In this document: positions 17,445 through 25,774 of the stretch, one piece after another | How the letters are laid out: each line of letters starts with the position of its first letter | Numbering within the stretch: position 1 is the first letter of the stretch | Assembly (NCBI RefSeq): GCF_014196295.1 | Contig: NZ_JACIDK010000002.1 | Location: 744,001-808,000 of the forward strand | DNA: 64,000 nt | From: Phenylobacterium haematophilum | GTDB taxonomy: Bacteria > Pseudomonadota > Alphaproteobacteria > Caulobacterales > Caulobacteraceae | Reading direction: 5' to 3' | Program-made: the position numbers and the translations under genes | Notes under the pieces: model-generated | The model's input: the letters and a program-made list of their open reading frames with translations, nothing else | The model's database searches: none | Told to the model about the DNA's origin: nothing

Positions 17445-18019
17445 CACGCTTGCCTCTTGGTCGCCGAGACCAGCTTCACCCCATCCGCGCAAGCGTCAAT
17501 CAGGATCGTCATCCGCCTGGCGCGGGTTTCGGCTCCCTTGGCGCTGACCACGCGGTGGATGGCGACTTTGCGATACGACGGCGGGAAGGCCTGGAAGTTG
17601 GCCCAGGCTGGCGCATTCGCCTGGAACTTCGCCGTCTCGGCCTCGGAGAAGACCTGTGCGCCCCGCTCATGCGAGTACTCGTTCGTGCGGCCTTTACCCG
17701 CCTCGAACGCGGCCAGTCCCGCAGGATGAACCAGGCCCAAGGCCTGCAGCTCCTCGATCCTGCGGATGTTCATCTGGCTCCAGATCCCCTTTGGACGCCG
17801 GGGCGTGAAGCGGATGCGGTAGCTATCCTCGTCGATCGAATGGCGAACACCATCGATCCAGCCGAAGCACAGCGCCTGGTCGACGGCCTGCGGCCAAGTG
17901 ATGGAGGCTTGGCCCGTAACCTTCTTGCGGAAGCCGACAGAGAGCTCGATCGCCGTCTCGTGGTTTTCTTCCAGCCAGGCGCGGAACGCCTCGGGCGTCT
18001 CGAAGAAGGTCGGCGCCAT
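17444..18019 (-). CDS. YdeI/OmpD-associated family protein
   Basis: A 191-residue protein of the YdeI/OmpD-associated (bacteriocin-protection-like) family. Typical are FRAWLEENHETAIELSVGF near the start, DQALCFGWIDGVRHSID, RFTPRRPKGIWSQMN, and the C-terminal AFPPSYRKVAIHRVVSAKG repeat region (FPPSYRK). The biochemical function is unknown. Both ends are coupled by TGATG overlaps, to the gamma-glutamyltransferase gene upstream and the yjbR-like gene downstream. Confidence 0.88.
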   Translation of the reverse strand: MAPTFFETPEAFRAWLEENHETAIELSVGFRKKVTGQASITWPQAVDQALCFGWIDGVRHSIDEDSYRIRFTPRRPKGIWSQMNIRRIEELQALGLVHPAGLAAFEAGKGRTNEYSHERGAQVFSEAETAKFQANAPAWANFQAFPPSYRKVAIHRVVSAKGAETRARRMTILIDACADGVKLVSATKRQA

Positions 18020-19782
18020 CAGTAGGCCAACGCTACGCCGTCCTTGCGCATCTCGGTCGCCGCCGCGTAGCGGCCGGGCCAGCGTTCGATGGCCTGGTAG
18101 CCGCCATAGCCGCCGGGATCGGGCGCGAGGTTCCAGCCGATGGCCGCCAGCGCCGCCTTGGTCGCCTCCGGCACGCCGCTCTCAAGGTTGAGCACCCCGA
18201 TCCCCTTCTGCGCCTCGCCGGTCGGCTCGCTCGAGCCGCCGTGGCGCCAGCGCGGGCTGTCGCCGGCCTCCTGCACGCCGAGGCCGAAGTCGACCATGTT
18301 GGAGATGATCTGCGCCTGGCCCTGGGGCTGCATGTCGCCGCCCATCACCCCGAACGACAGCCAGGGATCCTCGCCCTTGGTCGCAAACCCCGGGATGATG
18401 GTCTGGAATGGCCGCTTGCCCGGCGCATAGATGTTGGGGTGGCCGTCCTCCAGCGCGAACAACTCGCCGCGGTTTTGGAACATGAAACCCAAGCCGTCGG
18501 GCGACAGGCCCGAGCCCATGCCGCGATAGTTCGACTGGATGATCGAAACCATCATCCCGTTCCTGTCGGCGGTGGTGAAGTAGGTGGTGTCGCCGCGGCT
18601 CGGCGCCTGGCCGGGGAAAACCGGCGTCAGGATCTTGCCGGGTGAGATCAGCTTGGCGCGTTCGCGCGCATACTCCTTCGACAGCAGCCATTCGGTCGGG
18701 ACCTCGAAGAAGTCGGGGTCGGCGTAGAACTTGGCGCGGTCCTCGAAGGCCAGGCGCTTGGCCTCGACGGCATGATGGATCGCCGCCGCCGACTGGAAGC
18801 CCATCGCCTTGAAGTCGAAGGTTTCCATGATGTTGAGCATCTGCAGCGTCGCCAGGCCCTGGCTGTTGGGCGACAGGCCCCAGACATCGACGCCGCGGTA
18901 GTTGACCTTGTGCGGCGGGTCCCAGCGCGCGTGGTGGGCGGCCAGATCGGCCTTGGTCATCCAGCCGCCGATCCGCTTGAAATAGGTCTCGATGGTCTGG
19001 GCGACCTCGCCGCCATAGAACCCGTCGCGCCCATTGGCGGCGATCTGGCGATAGGTGCGGCCCAGCGCCGGGTTCTTGAAGACCTCGCCTTCCTTCGGCG
19101 TGCGGCCGTCCGGCGCCCAGACTTTCCTGAAGTTCTCCACCTCCTCGATACCCGCCGTCGGACGCGAGAAGTTTTTGAGCGAGCGGTCAAGGTAGTAGGC
19201 GACGTTCTGGGACACCGCGTGCCCCTCTTCGGCATAGATGATCGCCGGGGCGAACAGGTCCTTCCACGGCAGTTTCCCGTAACGCAGGTGCAGGGTCCAC
19301 CAGGCGTCGACTGCGCCAGGGACGCTGACCGACACTGCGCCGTAGGGGGGGGTCAGGCCGTTCTTGGCCCGGCCGCGCACCGTTTCCAGCGACAGGCCCT
19401 TTGGGCTGCGGCCGGAACCGTTCAGCCCCTCGACCCGGCGGGTCTTCGGGTCCCAGACCATGACGAAGCAGTCGCCGCCGATGCCGCAGGCGATGGGCTC
19501 GACGAGGCCCAGCACCGCATTGGCCGCGATCGCCGCGTCCACCGCCGATCCGCCCAGCCGCAGGACGTCGAGCGCGGCCATGCTGGCCAGCGGGTGAGCG
19601 GTCGCCGCAGCGCCGTTCGCGCCCCAGGCGGCGCTGCGCGAGGCGAAGGTCGCGCCGTCGATGCGGTCGCCGCCGTGAACGTCGGGCCGGTCGCGGTTGG
19701 GATTGTCGGCGCGGCTCTGCGCCATCGCGCCGCCGGCGAGGGCCGTGGCGGGCAGGGCGGCGAGGAAGGTGCGGCGGCGCAT
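18019..19782 (-). CDS. Gamma-glutamyltransferase family protein, Tat-exported
   Basis: A 587-residue Ntn-hydrolase of the gamma-glutamyltranspeptidase family, which cleaves glutathione and other gamma-glutamyl compounds in the periplasm after self-processing. The N-terminus MRRRTFLAALPATALAGGAMA is a Tat-like signal (RRRTFL). HPLASMAALDVLRLGGSAVDAA and GIGGDCFVMVWD are family segments, and GDTTYFTTADRNG contains the expected autocatalytic threonine at about residue 399. The usual TTH is TTY here, seen also in YwrD-like branches, so the substrate may not be glutathione. GGAG precedes ATG 19782. A longer frame upstream of it is not supported. First gene of a three-gene coupled operon. Confidence 0.9.
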   Translation of the reverse strand: MRRRTFLAALPATALAGGAMAQSRADNPNRDRPDVHGGDRIDGATFASRSAAWGANGAAATAHPLASMAALDVLRLGGSAVDAAIAANAVLGLVEPIACGIGGDCFVMVWDPKTRRVEGLNGSGRSPKGLSLETVRGRAKNGLTPPYGAVSVSVPGAVDAWWTLHLRYGKLPWKDLFAPAIIYAEEGHAVSQNVAYYLDRSLKNFSRPTAGIEEVENFRKVWAPDGRTPKEGEVFKNPALGRTYRQIAANGRDGFYGGEVAQTIETYFKRIGGWMTKADLAAHHARWDPPHKVNYRGVDVWGLSPNSQGLATLQMLNIMETFDFKAMGFQSAAAIHHAVEAKRLAFEDRAKFYADPDFFEVPTEWLLSKEYARERAKLISPGKILTPVFPGQAPSRGDTTYFTTADRNGMMVSIIQSNYRGMGSGLSPDGLGFMFQNRGELFALEDGHPNIYAPGKRPFQTIIPGFATKGEDPWLSFGVMGGDMQPQGQAQIISNMVDFGLGVQEAGDSPRWRHGGSSEPTGEAQKGIGVLNLESGVPEATKAALAAIGWNLAPDPGGYGGYQAIERWPGRYAAATEMRKDGVALAY

Positions 19783-19947
19783 GGGAACTCCACAAATCGA
19801 TGCTCGGCGACGCGGCACTATAAGGTGAAGTTTGCCTTGCGCGCGCTGGTTCTGCGGGCCGTTCCAACCTTGTCGCAGGGACTTTCCGTGCCCGTTCGAT
19901 TGCCCTTTGCGGGGTGGCTCGGCTATATGCCGGCTTTGGGGATAGAC

Positions 19948-20238
19948 ATGCGAACAATCGACGCCTTGGCGGCGTCGGCGGCGTTGCTTGCCGTTCTGGC
20001 GTTCAGCCAGATGGCGGGCCAGCAGGCGTCGCCCGACGAAATCGCCGCCGAAACTTGGATTATTGAGCAGGACATGGTCCGGCTGCTGGGCGCGATGAGC
20101 GGCCCGGCCGAGGCCTGCTACGCGATGACCTTGCCTTCGGCCAGCGCGCATGAAGGGCTCCTGCCGCTCGCCAAAGATCGTGCGGGTGTGGCGCTCGCCA
20201 CGACCTGCGATCCGACCATGATCTCGCAACTGACCTAG
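19948..20238 (+). CDS. Small exported or membrane-anchored protein
   Basis: A 96-residue protein with an N-terminal hydrophobic segment (ALAASAALLAVLAFSQMAG) that could be a signal peptide or anchor, followed by a short acidic helix and a C-terminal part with two cysteines (EACYAMTL and TTCDPTM). ATG 19948 follows GGGGA by six bases. It is divergent from the gamma-glutamyltransferase gene across 165 bases that include an AT-richer patch near 19815-19835, the likely promoter region. No family is recognised. Confidence 0.65.
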   Translation: MRTIDALAASAALLAVLAFSQMAGQQASPDEIAAETWIIEQDMVRLLGAMSGPAEACYAMTLPSASAHEGLLPLAKDRAGVALATTCDPTMISQLT

Positions 20239-20354
20239 TCGGCGACGATATCGCTGAGGATATCGCGTCCGGCGCTCGCCGCAGCTTATGCCGGCCCGCG
20301 CGCCATCGTCCTGAACGCGACGATAGTCGGTGCGCGTGATGGTTCGGCGACGGC

Positions 20355-20696
20355 TTAGCTCTCCGACCAGACCGCCAGTTCGTTGCCCGACGGGTCGCGG
20401 AAGTGGAAGCGCCGGCCGCCTGGGAAGCTGAAGATCGGTTTGACGACGGCCCCGCCGGCGGCTTGCACCTTGGCGGCCATGGCCTCCAGGTCATGGGCGT
20501 AGAGGACCACCAGCGGCTTCTCGGCCTGGGCCACGGCGTCGGCGTCGAACCCGCCGTCCAGGCCTTCCTCGAAGGCGGCGTAGCTGGGGCCATAATCGGT
20601 GAAGGTCCAGCCGAAGGCCGACTGGTAGAAACTCTTGGTGGCGACGAGGTCGCCGCCCGGCAGCTCCACATAGTCGATCTTGCCGTCTTCGCGCAT
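20355..20696 (-). CDS. Glyoxalase/VOC-superfamily protein
   Basis: A 113-residue single-domain vicinal-oxygen-chelate protein: VELPGGDLVATKSFYQSAFGW at the start (GGDLVATKSFYQSAFGW) and FHFRDPSGNELAVWSE at the end, the standard betaalphabetabetabeta signature with a terminal metal-ligand glutamate. The substrate is unknown; members include glyoxalases, antibiotic-binding proteins and dioxygenases. ATG 20696 has GGAGAG five bases upstream. It lies 46 bases downstream of the methyltransferase gene on the same strand. Confidence 0.85.
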   Translation of the reverse strand: MREDGKIDYVELPGGDLVATKSFYQSAFGWTFTDYGPSYAAFEEGLDGGFDADAVAQAEKPLVVLYAHDLEAMAAKVQAAGGAVVKPIFSFPGGRRFHFRDPSGNELAVWSES

Positions 20697-20742
20697 GACG
20701 CTCTCCGCTACCTCAGTTCTCAATTCGTTCCAATCTCGCCGG

Positions 20743-21405
20743 TCAGGCCGGCAGAGTCCACACCGCGGTCTTTTTCACCTCGCGGTCTTCGAGTTCGCGC
20801 GTGGTCGGCACTTCGTATTCGGCCAGCTTCTCCAGCCCGACGCGCGGGAAGTAGCTGCGGCCTGGATCGCCGATGAGCACCCGGGTCCCACGCACGTGCG
20901 CGGCGGCCAGCCAGTTCATGACCTGGTCGGCCAGAGGCTTCTCGTAGCAGATGTCGCCGGCCAGGATGACGTCGACGTCGGGCGGCGGAGCGTCCAGCAG
21001 GTTCTGGTCGGTGAAGTCGATCCGCACGTCGTTGAGTTCGGCGTTCACGGCCAGCGCGGCCCCGCAGAACGGGTCGATGTCGGTGGCCAAGGTGTGGCCG
21101 GCGCCGGCCCGCATCGCGGCGATGCCGACGATGCCCGAACCCGAGGCGAAATCGAGGACCCGCTTGCCCGCCACCTCGTCCGAGTGGTCGAGGACATAAC
21201 GCGCCAAGGCCTGGCCGCCGGCCCAGGCGAAGGCCCAGAACGGCGGCGGCAGACCGATTTCGGCCAGCGCCTCCTCGGTCAGACGCCAGATCGGCGTCAC
21301 CTCGTCGGCCAGGTGAAGGTTCAGCTCCGGCGTGTGCGGCGGGGGCTGGATGCGGGTGTTTTCGAGGATGAAGGCGCGGCGGCCTTCGAAGGTCTGGATG
21401 ATCAC
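20743..21405 (-). CDS. Class I SAM-dependent methyltransferase, ETF-beta lysine methyltransferase-like
   Basis: A 220-residue methyltransferase. Motif I is VLDFASGSGIVGIAAM. The later motifs DVILAGDICYEKPLADQV and RVLIGDPGRSYFPR match the branch that contains bacterial and mitochondrial METTL20 (ETFBKMT), which methylates lysines of electron-transfer flavoprotein beta. The upstream region HLADEVTPIWRLTEE also fits. Substrate assignment is therefore an inference from motifs, with ribosomal-protein methyltransferases as the alternative. The start is GTG 21405 with AGGGGG upstream. Confidence 0.8.
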   Translation of the reverse strand: MIIQTFEGRRAFILENTRIQPPPHTPELNLHLADEVTPIWRLTEEALAEIGLPPPFWAFAWAGGQALARYVLDHSDEVAGKRVLDFASGSGIVGIAAMRAGAGHTLATDIDPFCGAALAVNAELNDVRIDFTDQNLLDAPPPDVDVILAGDICYEKPLADQVMNWLAAAHVRGTRVLIGDPGRSYFPRVGLEKLAEYEVPTTRELEDREVKKTAVWTLPA

Positions 21406-21503
21406 CCGCGCCCCCTAGCATGCGCGAGCGAAGCGCGCGCGCCGCGATTGGCGGGAACCGAACGCCCAGGTTTCGCCTTTTTCCCTCCAAGCGGGAGAAG
21501 GCC

Positions 21504-22091
21504 ATGACGACAGATCAAGGATTGCGTTCCCCCAACCCGGTGCTGACCTCGATGTTCGAAGGCGTCTCGTGGCAGGCGATCGCATTGCGCGGCGTCGTCG
21601 GGATTTTGTTCGGACTGTTGGCGATCTTCGCGCCGGTGGCGACGGCGCTGTCGCTGGTGCTGGTGTTCTCGATCTACCTGATGGCGGACGGCTTCCTGTC
21701 TATCGCCAGCGCCTTTCGGGCGATGCGCGAGCGCCACTCCTGGGGCCTGCTGGCGGTCGAAGGGATAGCCAATATTCTGGCCAGCCTGATCCTGTTCTTC
21801 ATGCCGGGCCTCGGCATGATCACCTTCGTCCTCATCGTCGCGGTTTGGGCGCTGTTCGCCGGCGGCGTGAAGCTGGTGACGGCGATGCGCCGCGGGCCGG
21901 CGCCGGCGCGCGGATGGCTGGCCTTCTCGGCGGTGGTGTCGCTGCTGTTCGGGATTGTTCTGATCCTGGCGCCGATGGCTGGCGGAGTGGTGCTGACCTG
22001 GTGGCTCGGGATCTATGGCCTGGTGTTTGGCGTCGTGCTGCTGTTTCTCGCCTTCCAGCTCCGGTCGGCGCGGAAGAAGGCCGGCCTCTAG
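21504..22091 (+). CDS. HdeD family (DUF308) membrane protein
   Basis: A 195-residue inner-membrane protein with about six hydrophobic helices in the repeated two-helix pattern of the HdeD/DUF308 family (RGVVGILFGLLAIFAP, ILASLILFFMPGLGMITFVL, LLFGIVLILAPMAGGV). E. coli HdeD is linked to acid resistance; the function here is not known. ATG 21504 follows GGGAGAAGG. The stop overlaps the convergent desaturase stop by 4 bases. Confidence 0.88.
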   Translation: MTTDQGLRSPNPVLTSMFEGVSWQAIALRGVVGILFGLLAIFAPVATALSLVLVFSIYLMADGFLSIASAFRAMRERHSWGLLAVEGIANILASLILFFMPGLGMITFVLIVAVWALFAGGVKLVTAMRRGPAPARGWLAFSAVVSLLFGIVLILAPMAGGVVLTWWLGIYGLVFGVVLLFLAFQLRSARKKAGL

Positions 22092-23020
22092 GCCGCCTTC
22101 GACGAGGCCAGCTTCAGCACCTTCAGGTAACCGCCCGGTTCGATCAGCATGCGCTCGTCGACGCCTTTTGCGCGCAGCGCGCGGTGCACCCGGGGCAGGT
22201 TGTAGCAAGGCACATGCATGAACATGTGATGCTCGCAGTGATAGTTCACGTAGTAGGGCGCGATCAGCAGCCGCTCGAGGAAGTTCGCCTGGGTAGTGCG
22301 CGCCTGGCGCATCGGGTCGGGCTCGCCCACGTCGATGCAGGCATGCTCGGCGATGTTGCGCAGCCGGGTGACCAGCGGCAGCCAGGTCGCCTGCGGCAAC
22401 ACCCACAGCACCGGCCAGATCCACCACAGCCCGAACGGCGCGCCGGCGGCCGTCACCGCCAGACCGAAGCCGAGCCAGCGGCGCTTGTCTTTGATCTCCT
22501 GGACGATGATCGGCAGCATCGGTTGTCCGGCCTTGCGCATCTTCAGCTTGGCGACGAACGCGCCGAACCGCTGCTTGAAGAAGGTCTGGCCGGTCAGGTC
22601 GCGGATGATCTTGCGCCGCAGCGACAGCGGCGTGATCGGGAACGGCGCTGACAGCACCAGGTCCGGATCCTCGCCCTGCTGCGCGAAGCGGTGGTGGGTC
22701 AGGTGATAGGGGCGATAGCGGTGCAGGCCGCCGGGCGTCAGCCACTCGCCGATGAAGTCGTTGACCCTGAGGTTCTTGTGCAGCGCGCCGTGCGCGGCGT
22801 CATGCATGAGAATGGCCAGTCCCAATTGGCGCGTGCCGATGATCATCACCGCCAGCGGCAGGGTCAGCGGCCAGATGACCACCATGGCGCCGGCGGCGAT
22901 GATCAGCGCCCAGGCATGGGCGATCATCGCCGGACCGCGCCAGTATGAACGGGCCGAGATCGGCGCCCATTCCTGGTCGGTGAAGAAGTCCTTGGGCGCA
23001 AGGCGGGCGGCTGCGGCCAT
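22088..23020 (-). CDS. Membrane fatty acid desaturase/hydroxylase family protein
   Basis: A 310-residue di-iron membrane enzyme with the three histidine boxes HDAAHGALH, HLTHHRF and HCEHHMFMH, plus hydrophobic helices around residues 30-70 and 185-220. This set fits the fatty acid desaturase superfamily, which also includes sphingolipid desaturases and hydroxylases; the substrate cannot be read from sequence. Its ATG shares a base with the stop of the upstream tetR gene (TGATG), so the regulator and enzyme are coupled and probably autoregulated through the operator at 23642-23658. Confidence 0.9.
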   Translation of the reverse strand: MAAAARLAPKDFFTDQEWAPISARSYWRGPAMIAHAWALIIAAGAMVVIWPLTLPLAVMIIGTRQLGLAILMHDAAHGALHKNLRVNDFIGEWLTPGGLHRYRPYHLTHHRFAQQGEDPDLVLSAPFPITPLSLRRKIIRDLTGQTFFKQRFGAFVAKLKMRKAGQPMLPIIVQEIKDKRRWLGFGLAVTAAGAPFGLWWIWPVLWVLPQATWLPLVTRLRNIAEHACIDVGEPDPMRQARTTQANFLERLLIAPYYVNYHCEHHMFMHVPCYNLPRVHRALRAKGVDERMLIEPGGYLKVLKLASSKAA

Positions 23021-23634
23021 CAGTTTTCTCCTCCTCCCGAGCCGAGCCGCAGCAGGGCCAGCATCTCATCGACGGCTTCCTGGGTCGTGGCGCCGGTCGC
23101 TCCGTCGCGCAGGGTCACGCCCAGCGCGAGGGTCCAGAATCGGCGGGCGGTGACGGCGGGATCATCGCCGCCGCTCCATCCGCGCGCCGCTTTCGTCTCG
23201 GCATAGGCGCGGTCGCCCTGGGCGTGCAGGCGCTCGAAGGTGCGTTCGACCTGTGGGGCCAGATCCTGCCGGCGGCGGGTCAGAGACAGCGCCTCAATGA
23301 ACAACGCCAAGCCCGGCGATCCGATGACGGTCTCGACCAGCACGCGGTTGTAGTCGGGTCCCGTCGCGGCGCGGGCGGCCTCCTCCTCGGCCTGGCGAGC
23401 AACGTAGAGCACCTCGCGGCAGGCGGCCTCGACGAACAGCGCTTCCTTGGTGCGGAAGTAATAGGTGATCTGGCTGGGAAACGCCCCGGCCGCGGCGGCG
23501 ATGTCGGCCACCGCCACGCCCGCCAGCCCCTGGTCTTTGAACAGCTCCACCGCCGCGTCCAGCAGGCGCGAGCGCATCCGCTTGCCCGGCTCCCGGACCG
23601 CACGCGTCGCCTTCAGGGGTCGCACGTTCGACAT
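23020..23634 (-). CDS. TetR family regulator of the desaturase
   Basis: A 204-residue TetR-type repressor. The helix-turn-helix is in RLLDAAVELFKDQGLAGVAV then DIAAAAGAFPSQITYYFRTKEALF; the C-terminal ligand domain is all-helical. It is coupled to the desaturase gene (TGATG), and a perfect inverted repeat sits 8 bases before its start codon, so control of its own operon is likely. Sensing of a fatty-acyl ligand is an inference from the partner gene. A glycine-rich tail (LGSGGGEN) ends the protein. Confidence 0.9.
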   Translation of the reverse strand: MSNVRPLKATRAVREPGKRMRSRLLDAAVELFKDQGLAGVAVADIAAAAGAFPSQITYYFRTKEALFVEAACREVLYVARQAEEEAARAATGPDYNRVLVETVIGSPGLALFIEALSLTRRRQDLAPQVERTFERLHAQGDRAYAETKAARGWSGGDDPAVTARRFWTLALGVTLRDGATGATTQEAVDEMLALLRLGSGGGEN

Positions 23635-23641
23635 GGCATTA

Positions 23642-23658
23642 TTTGTACGTCATACAAA
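23642..23658. promoter_or_regulatory. Candidate TetR operator
   Basis: TTTGTA-CGTCA-TACAAA is a perfect 6-bp inverted repeat with a 5-base spacer, placed 8 bases upstream of the tetR start codon in an otherwise GC-rich context. Size, symmetry and position are typical of a TetR-family autoregulatory operator. Confidence 0.65.
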
Positions 23659-23677
23659 CAATGCGGTCAATCGGACG

Positions 23678-24448
23678 TCAGGCGTTGCGCGCCATCAGTC
23701 CGCCGTCCACCGGGATGGTCACGCCGGTGATATAGGACGCCGCCGGCAGGCACAGGCTAAGCGTGATGTGCGCGACCTCGTCGGGCAGGCCGTAACGGCC
23801 GAGCGCCGTGCGCCGCTTGGCGAAGACCGCCTTCTGGTCGTCGGGGATGCCCGCCGTCATGCCGGTGGCGATCGGTCCGGGGCAGATGCAGTTGACGGTG
23901 ATCCCCTCGCGGCCCAGCTCCACCGCCAGAGCTCGCGTCAGCCCGGTGACCCCGGCCTTGGCCGCGGCATAGGGGCTGTCCATCGCCGTCGCGCCCAGCG
24001 CCTCGGTCGAGGCGATGTTGACGATCCGCGGGGCGGAGGACGCGCGCAGGAACGGCAGCGAGGCGCGGATCACCCGCTGATGGGCGCTGAGCAGGATCGC
24101 CAGCGAGCGGTCCCAAACCGCCTCGTAGCCGTCGCTGTCGATCGGTGAGAAGGCCGATATGCCGGCGTTGTTGATCACCGCGTCCAGCCCGCCGAGCTCG
24201 CCTGCGATCATCGGCACGACGGCCGCGATTTCAGCTGCGTCTGACACGTCCAGCTTCCAGGCTCGCGCGCTGAGGCCGCGGGCCGCCAGTTCGTCGGCGA
24301 CCGCCGCAGCCGGCTCAAGGGCGTGGTCGGTGACCGCCACGTGCGCGCCTTCCTCTGCGAACACCTCGGCCGTCGCCCGGCCCATGCCAGACCCGGCGCC
24401 GGTGACCAGCACCCGCGCGCCCTTCATCGATCGGCTGAGGCGGCTCAC
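23678..24448 (-). CDS. Short-chain dehydrogenase/reductase (first of a tandem pair)
   Basis: A 256-residue classical SDR: cofactor loop VTGAGSGMGRA, NNAG in AVINNAGISAF, and the catalytic Ser (NIAST) and YAAAK. Aspartate after the second strand (TDHALE) suggests NAD(H) preference. A C-terminal GVTIPVDGGLMA closes the fold. Its ATG overlaps the stop of the upstream SDR gene by 4 bases. The substrate is unknown. Both SDR genes lie divergent from a MerR regulator, which may control them. Confidence 0.9.
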   Translation of the reverse strand: MSRLSRSMKGARVLVTGAGSGMGRATAEVFAEEGAHVAVTDHALEPAAAVADELAARGLSARAWKLDVSDAAEIAAVVPMIAGELGGLDAVINNAGISAFSPIDSDGYEAVWDRSLAILLSAHQRVIRASLPFLRASSAPRIVNIASTEALGATAMDSPYAAAKAGVTGLTRALAVELGREGITVNCICPGPIATGMTAGIPDDQKAVFAKRRTALGRYGLPDEVAHITLSLCLPAASYITGVTIPVDGGLMARNA

Positions 24449-25179
24449 AGGCTCAACCCCCCGTCCACGACCAGGGTCTGGCCGACGACGTAAGACGCCA
24501 GCGGCGAGGCGAGGAACAGCGCCGCGCCGGCCATGTCGGCCGGCTCGCCCATTCGCCCGAGCGGAATCCGGTTCAGGGCGCCGCGCAGGCGGTCGGGGTG
24601 TTCCGTGGTGACCTTGGTCAGCTTGGTGTCGACCAGGCCAGGGGCAAGGCCGTTTACGCGGATGCCGTCGCCGGCCCAGGCCTGTCCCAGCGTCTTGGTC
24701 AGGCTGACCGCGCCGGCCTTCGACGCCGCATAGGCGGGATTGCCGCGGTTGGCCTGGAAGCCGGAGACCGAGCTGACGATGATGATCGAGCCCTTCGCGG
24801 CGGCCAGCATGTCGTGGAACTTGGCCGCGCAGGCCATCAGGCTGTCGAGGTTGACCGCCATGACCTGATCCCAGCCGGCGCGCTCGAATTCACCGCGGCG
24901 ATAGACCACCGTGCCCTGGCAAAGCACCAGCACGTCGAGCCGCTCGAAGTCCGGGGCGTTGGCGGCGATGGCGTCGCGGTCCGCGACGTCGACCTGCGCA
25001 TAGGCCAAGCCCATGAGGTCGGAGCCTTCCGTGGCCGCATAGTCGGCGGCGGTTGCCCGGGTGCCCCAGACGTGAACCTCCGCGCCGCGTTCCCTAAAGC
25101 CGTGCGCAATGCCGTTCCCGATCCCGCTCGATCCGCCGACGACCAGCACGGTCTGGCCGGTGAAATCCAGCTCTCCCAT
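24445..25179 (-). CDS. Short-chain dehydrogenase/reductase (second of a tandem pair)
   Basis: A 244-residue SDR with VVGGSSGIGNGIA, the catalytic serines in IIIVSSVSGF and YAASK. In the place of the usual NNAG is LVLCQGTV, a divergent form seen in some SDR branches, so activity should be considered likely but not certain. The end, GQTLVVDGGLSL, is standard. The frame extends upstream, but ATG 25179 matches the family start and has GGGAGG upstream at longer-than-usual spacing. It precedes and is coupled to the other SDR gene. Confidence 0.88.
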   Translation of the reverse strand: MGELDFTGQTVLVVGGSSGIGNGIAHGFRERGAEVHVWGTRATAADYAATEGSDLMGLAYAQVDVADRDAIAANAPDFERLDVLVLCQGTVVYRRGEFERAGWDQVMAVNLDSLMACAAKFHDMLAAAKGSIIIVSSVSGFQANRGNPAYAASKAGAVSLTKTLGQAWAGDGIRVNGLAPGLVDTKLTKVTTEHPDRLRGALNRIPLGRMGEPADMAGAALFLASPLASYVVGQTLVVDGGLSL

Positions 25180-25243
25180 CGTCTCATCCTCCCTGTTTTC
25201 GACATCCTCACGCCGTAGGAAGGGGTGCGGCAATGCTCACCCA

Positions 25244-25267
25244 ACGTCAGCATTGACGTGAACGTAA
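25244..25267. promoter_or_regulatory. Candidate MerR-family operator (two overlapping symmetric elements)
   Basis: ACGTCA-GCAT-TGACGT (25244-25259) is a perfect inverted repeat. Overlapping it, TTGACGTGAACGTAA (25253-25267) is near-symmetric and resembles sites described for LiuR-type MerR regulators. It sits between the SDR pair and the divergent merR gene, about 70-90 bases from both starts, where a regulator of both could act. Confidence 0.5.
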
Positions 25268-25336
25268 GGTCGGGGAACTCTTCGACCTGACGGGCGCGGA
25301 ACAAGCCCCGCACATAAGAGACAAATCAGGGAGGTA

Positions 25337-25756
25337 ATGATGCTCCAGAAGCTTCGCCGTCCGGCGACCACCTTCACGATCACCCAGCTCTGCCGCGAGT
25401 TCGGAACGACCCCGCGGGCGCTCCGCTACTACGAGGAGCAGGGCCTGCTGTCGCCGAGCCGCGAAGGCCAGGCGCGCATCTACACCTATCGTGACCGCGC
25501 GCGGCTTACCCTCATCCTGCGCGGCAAGCATGTCGGCCTGTCGCTGGCCGAGATCCGCGACATCCTCGATCTCTATGAGCGCGACGACGATCTGATCGCC
25601 CAGAACACCCAGGCCCTGGGCAAGTTCAAGGAGCGCATCAAGGCCTTCGAGGCCCAACGCCGCGAGATCGATCAGGCGATCGAGGTGCTGCACGACGCCA
25701 GCGCCCGGCTGGAAGCATCGCTAGCGGAGCGCGCCGGCCGAGCCGCCTTCGGCTGA
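25337..25756 (+). CDS. MerR family transcriptional regulator (LiuR-like)
   Basis: A 139-residue regulator. The winged HTH is TFTITQLCREFGTTPRALRYYEEQGLL (in parts: ITQLCREFGTTPRALRYYE), followed by RARLTLILRGKHVGLSLAEI and a long dimerisation coiled coil. No cysteine-rich metal or drug domain is present, which fits the LiuR group that controls branched-chain and fatty acyl degradation. GGGAGGT precedes ATG 25337 (ATG 25340 is also possible). It is divergent from the SDR pair, with symmetric elements between them. Confidence 0.88.
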   Translation: MMLQKLRRPATTFTITQLCREFGTTPRALRYYEEQGLLSPSREGQARIYTYRDRARLTLILRGKHVGLSLAEIRDILDLYERDDDLIAQNTQALGKFKERIKAFEAQRREIDQAIEVLHDASARLEASLAERAGRAAFG

Positions 25757-25774
25757 GGCCGATCCCGTGGCGGT

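Noticed and set aside
21402..22745. A 447-codon minus-strand frame over the HdeD and desaturase genes
   Set aside because: Low-complexity Arg/Ala/Gly/His sequence without family likeness, overlapping two well-supported genes.
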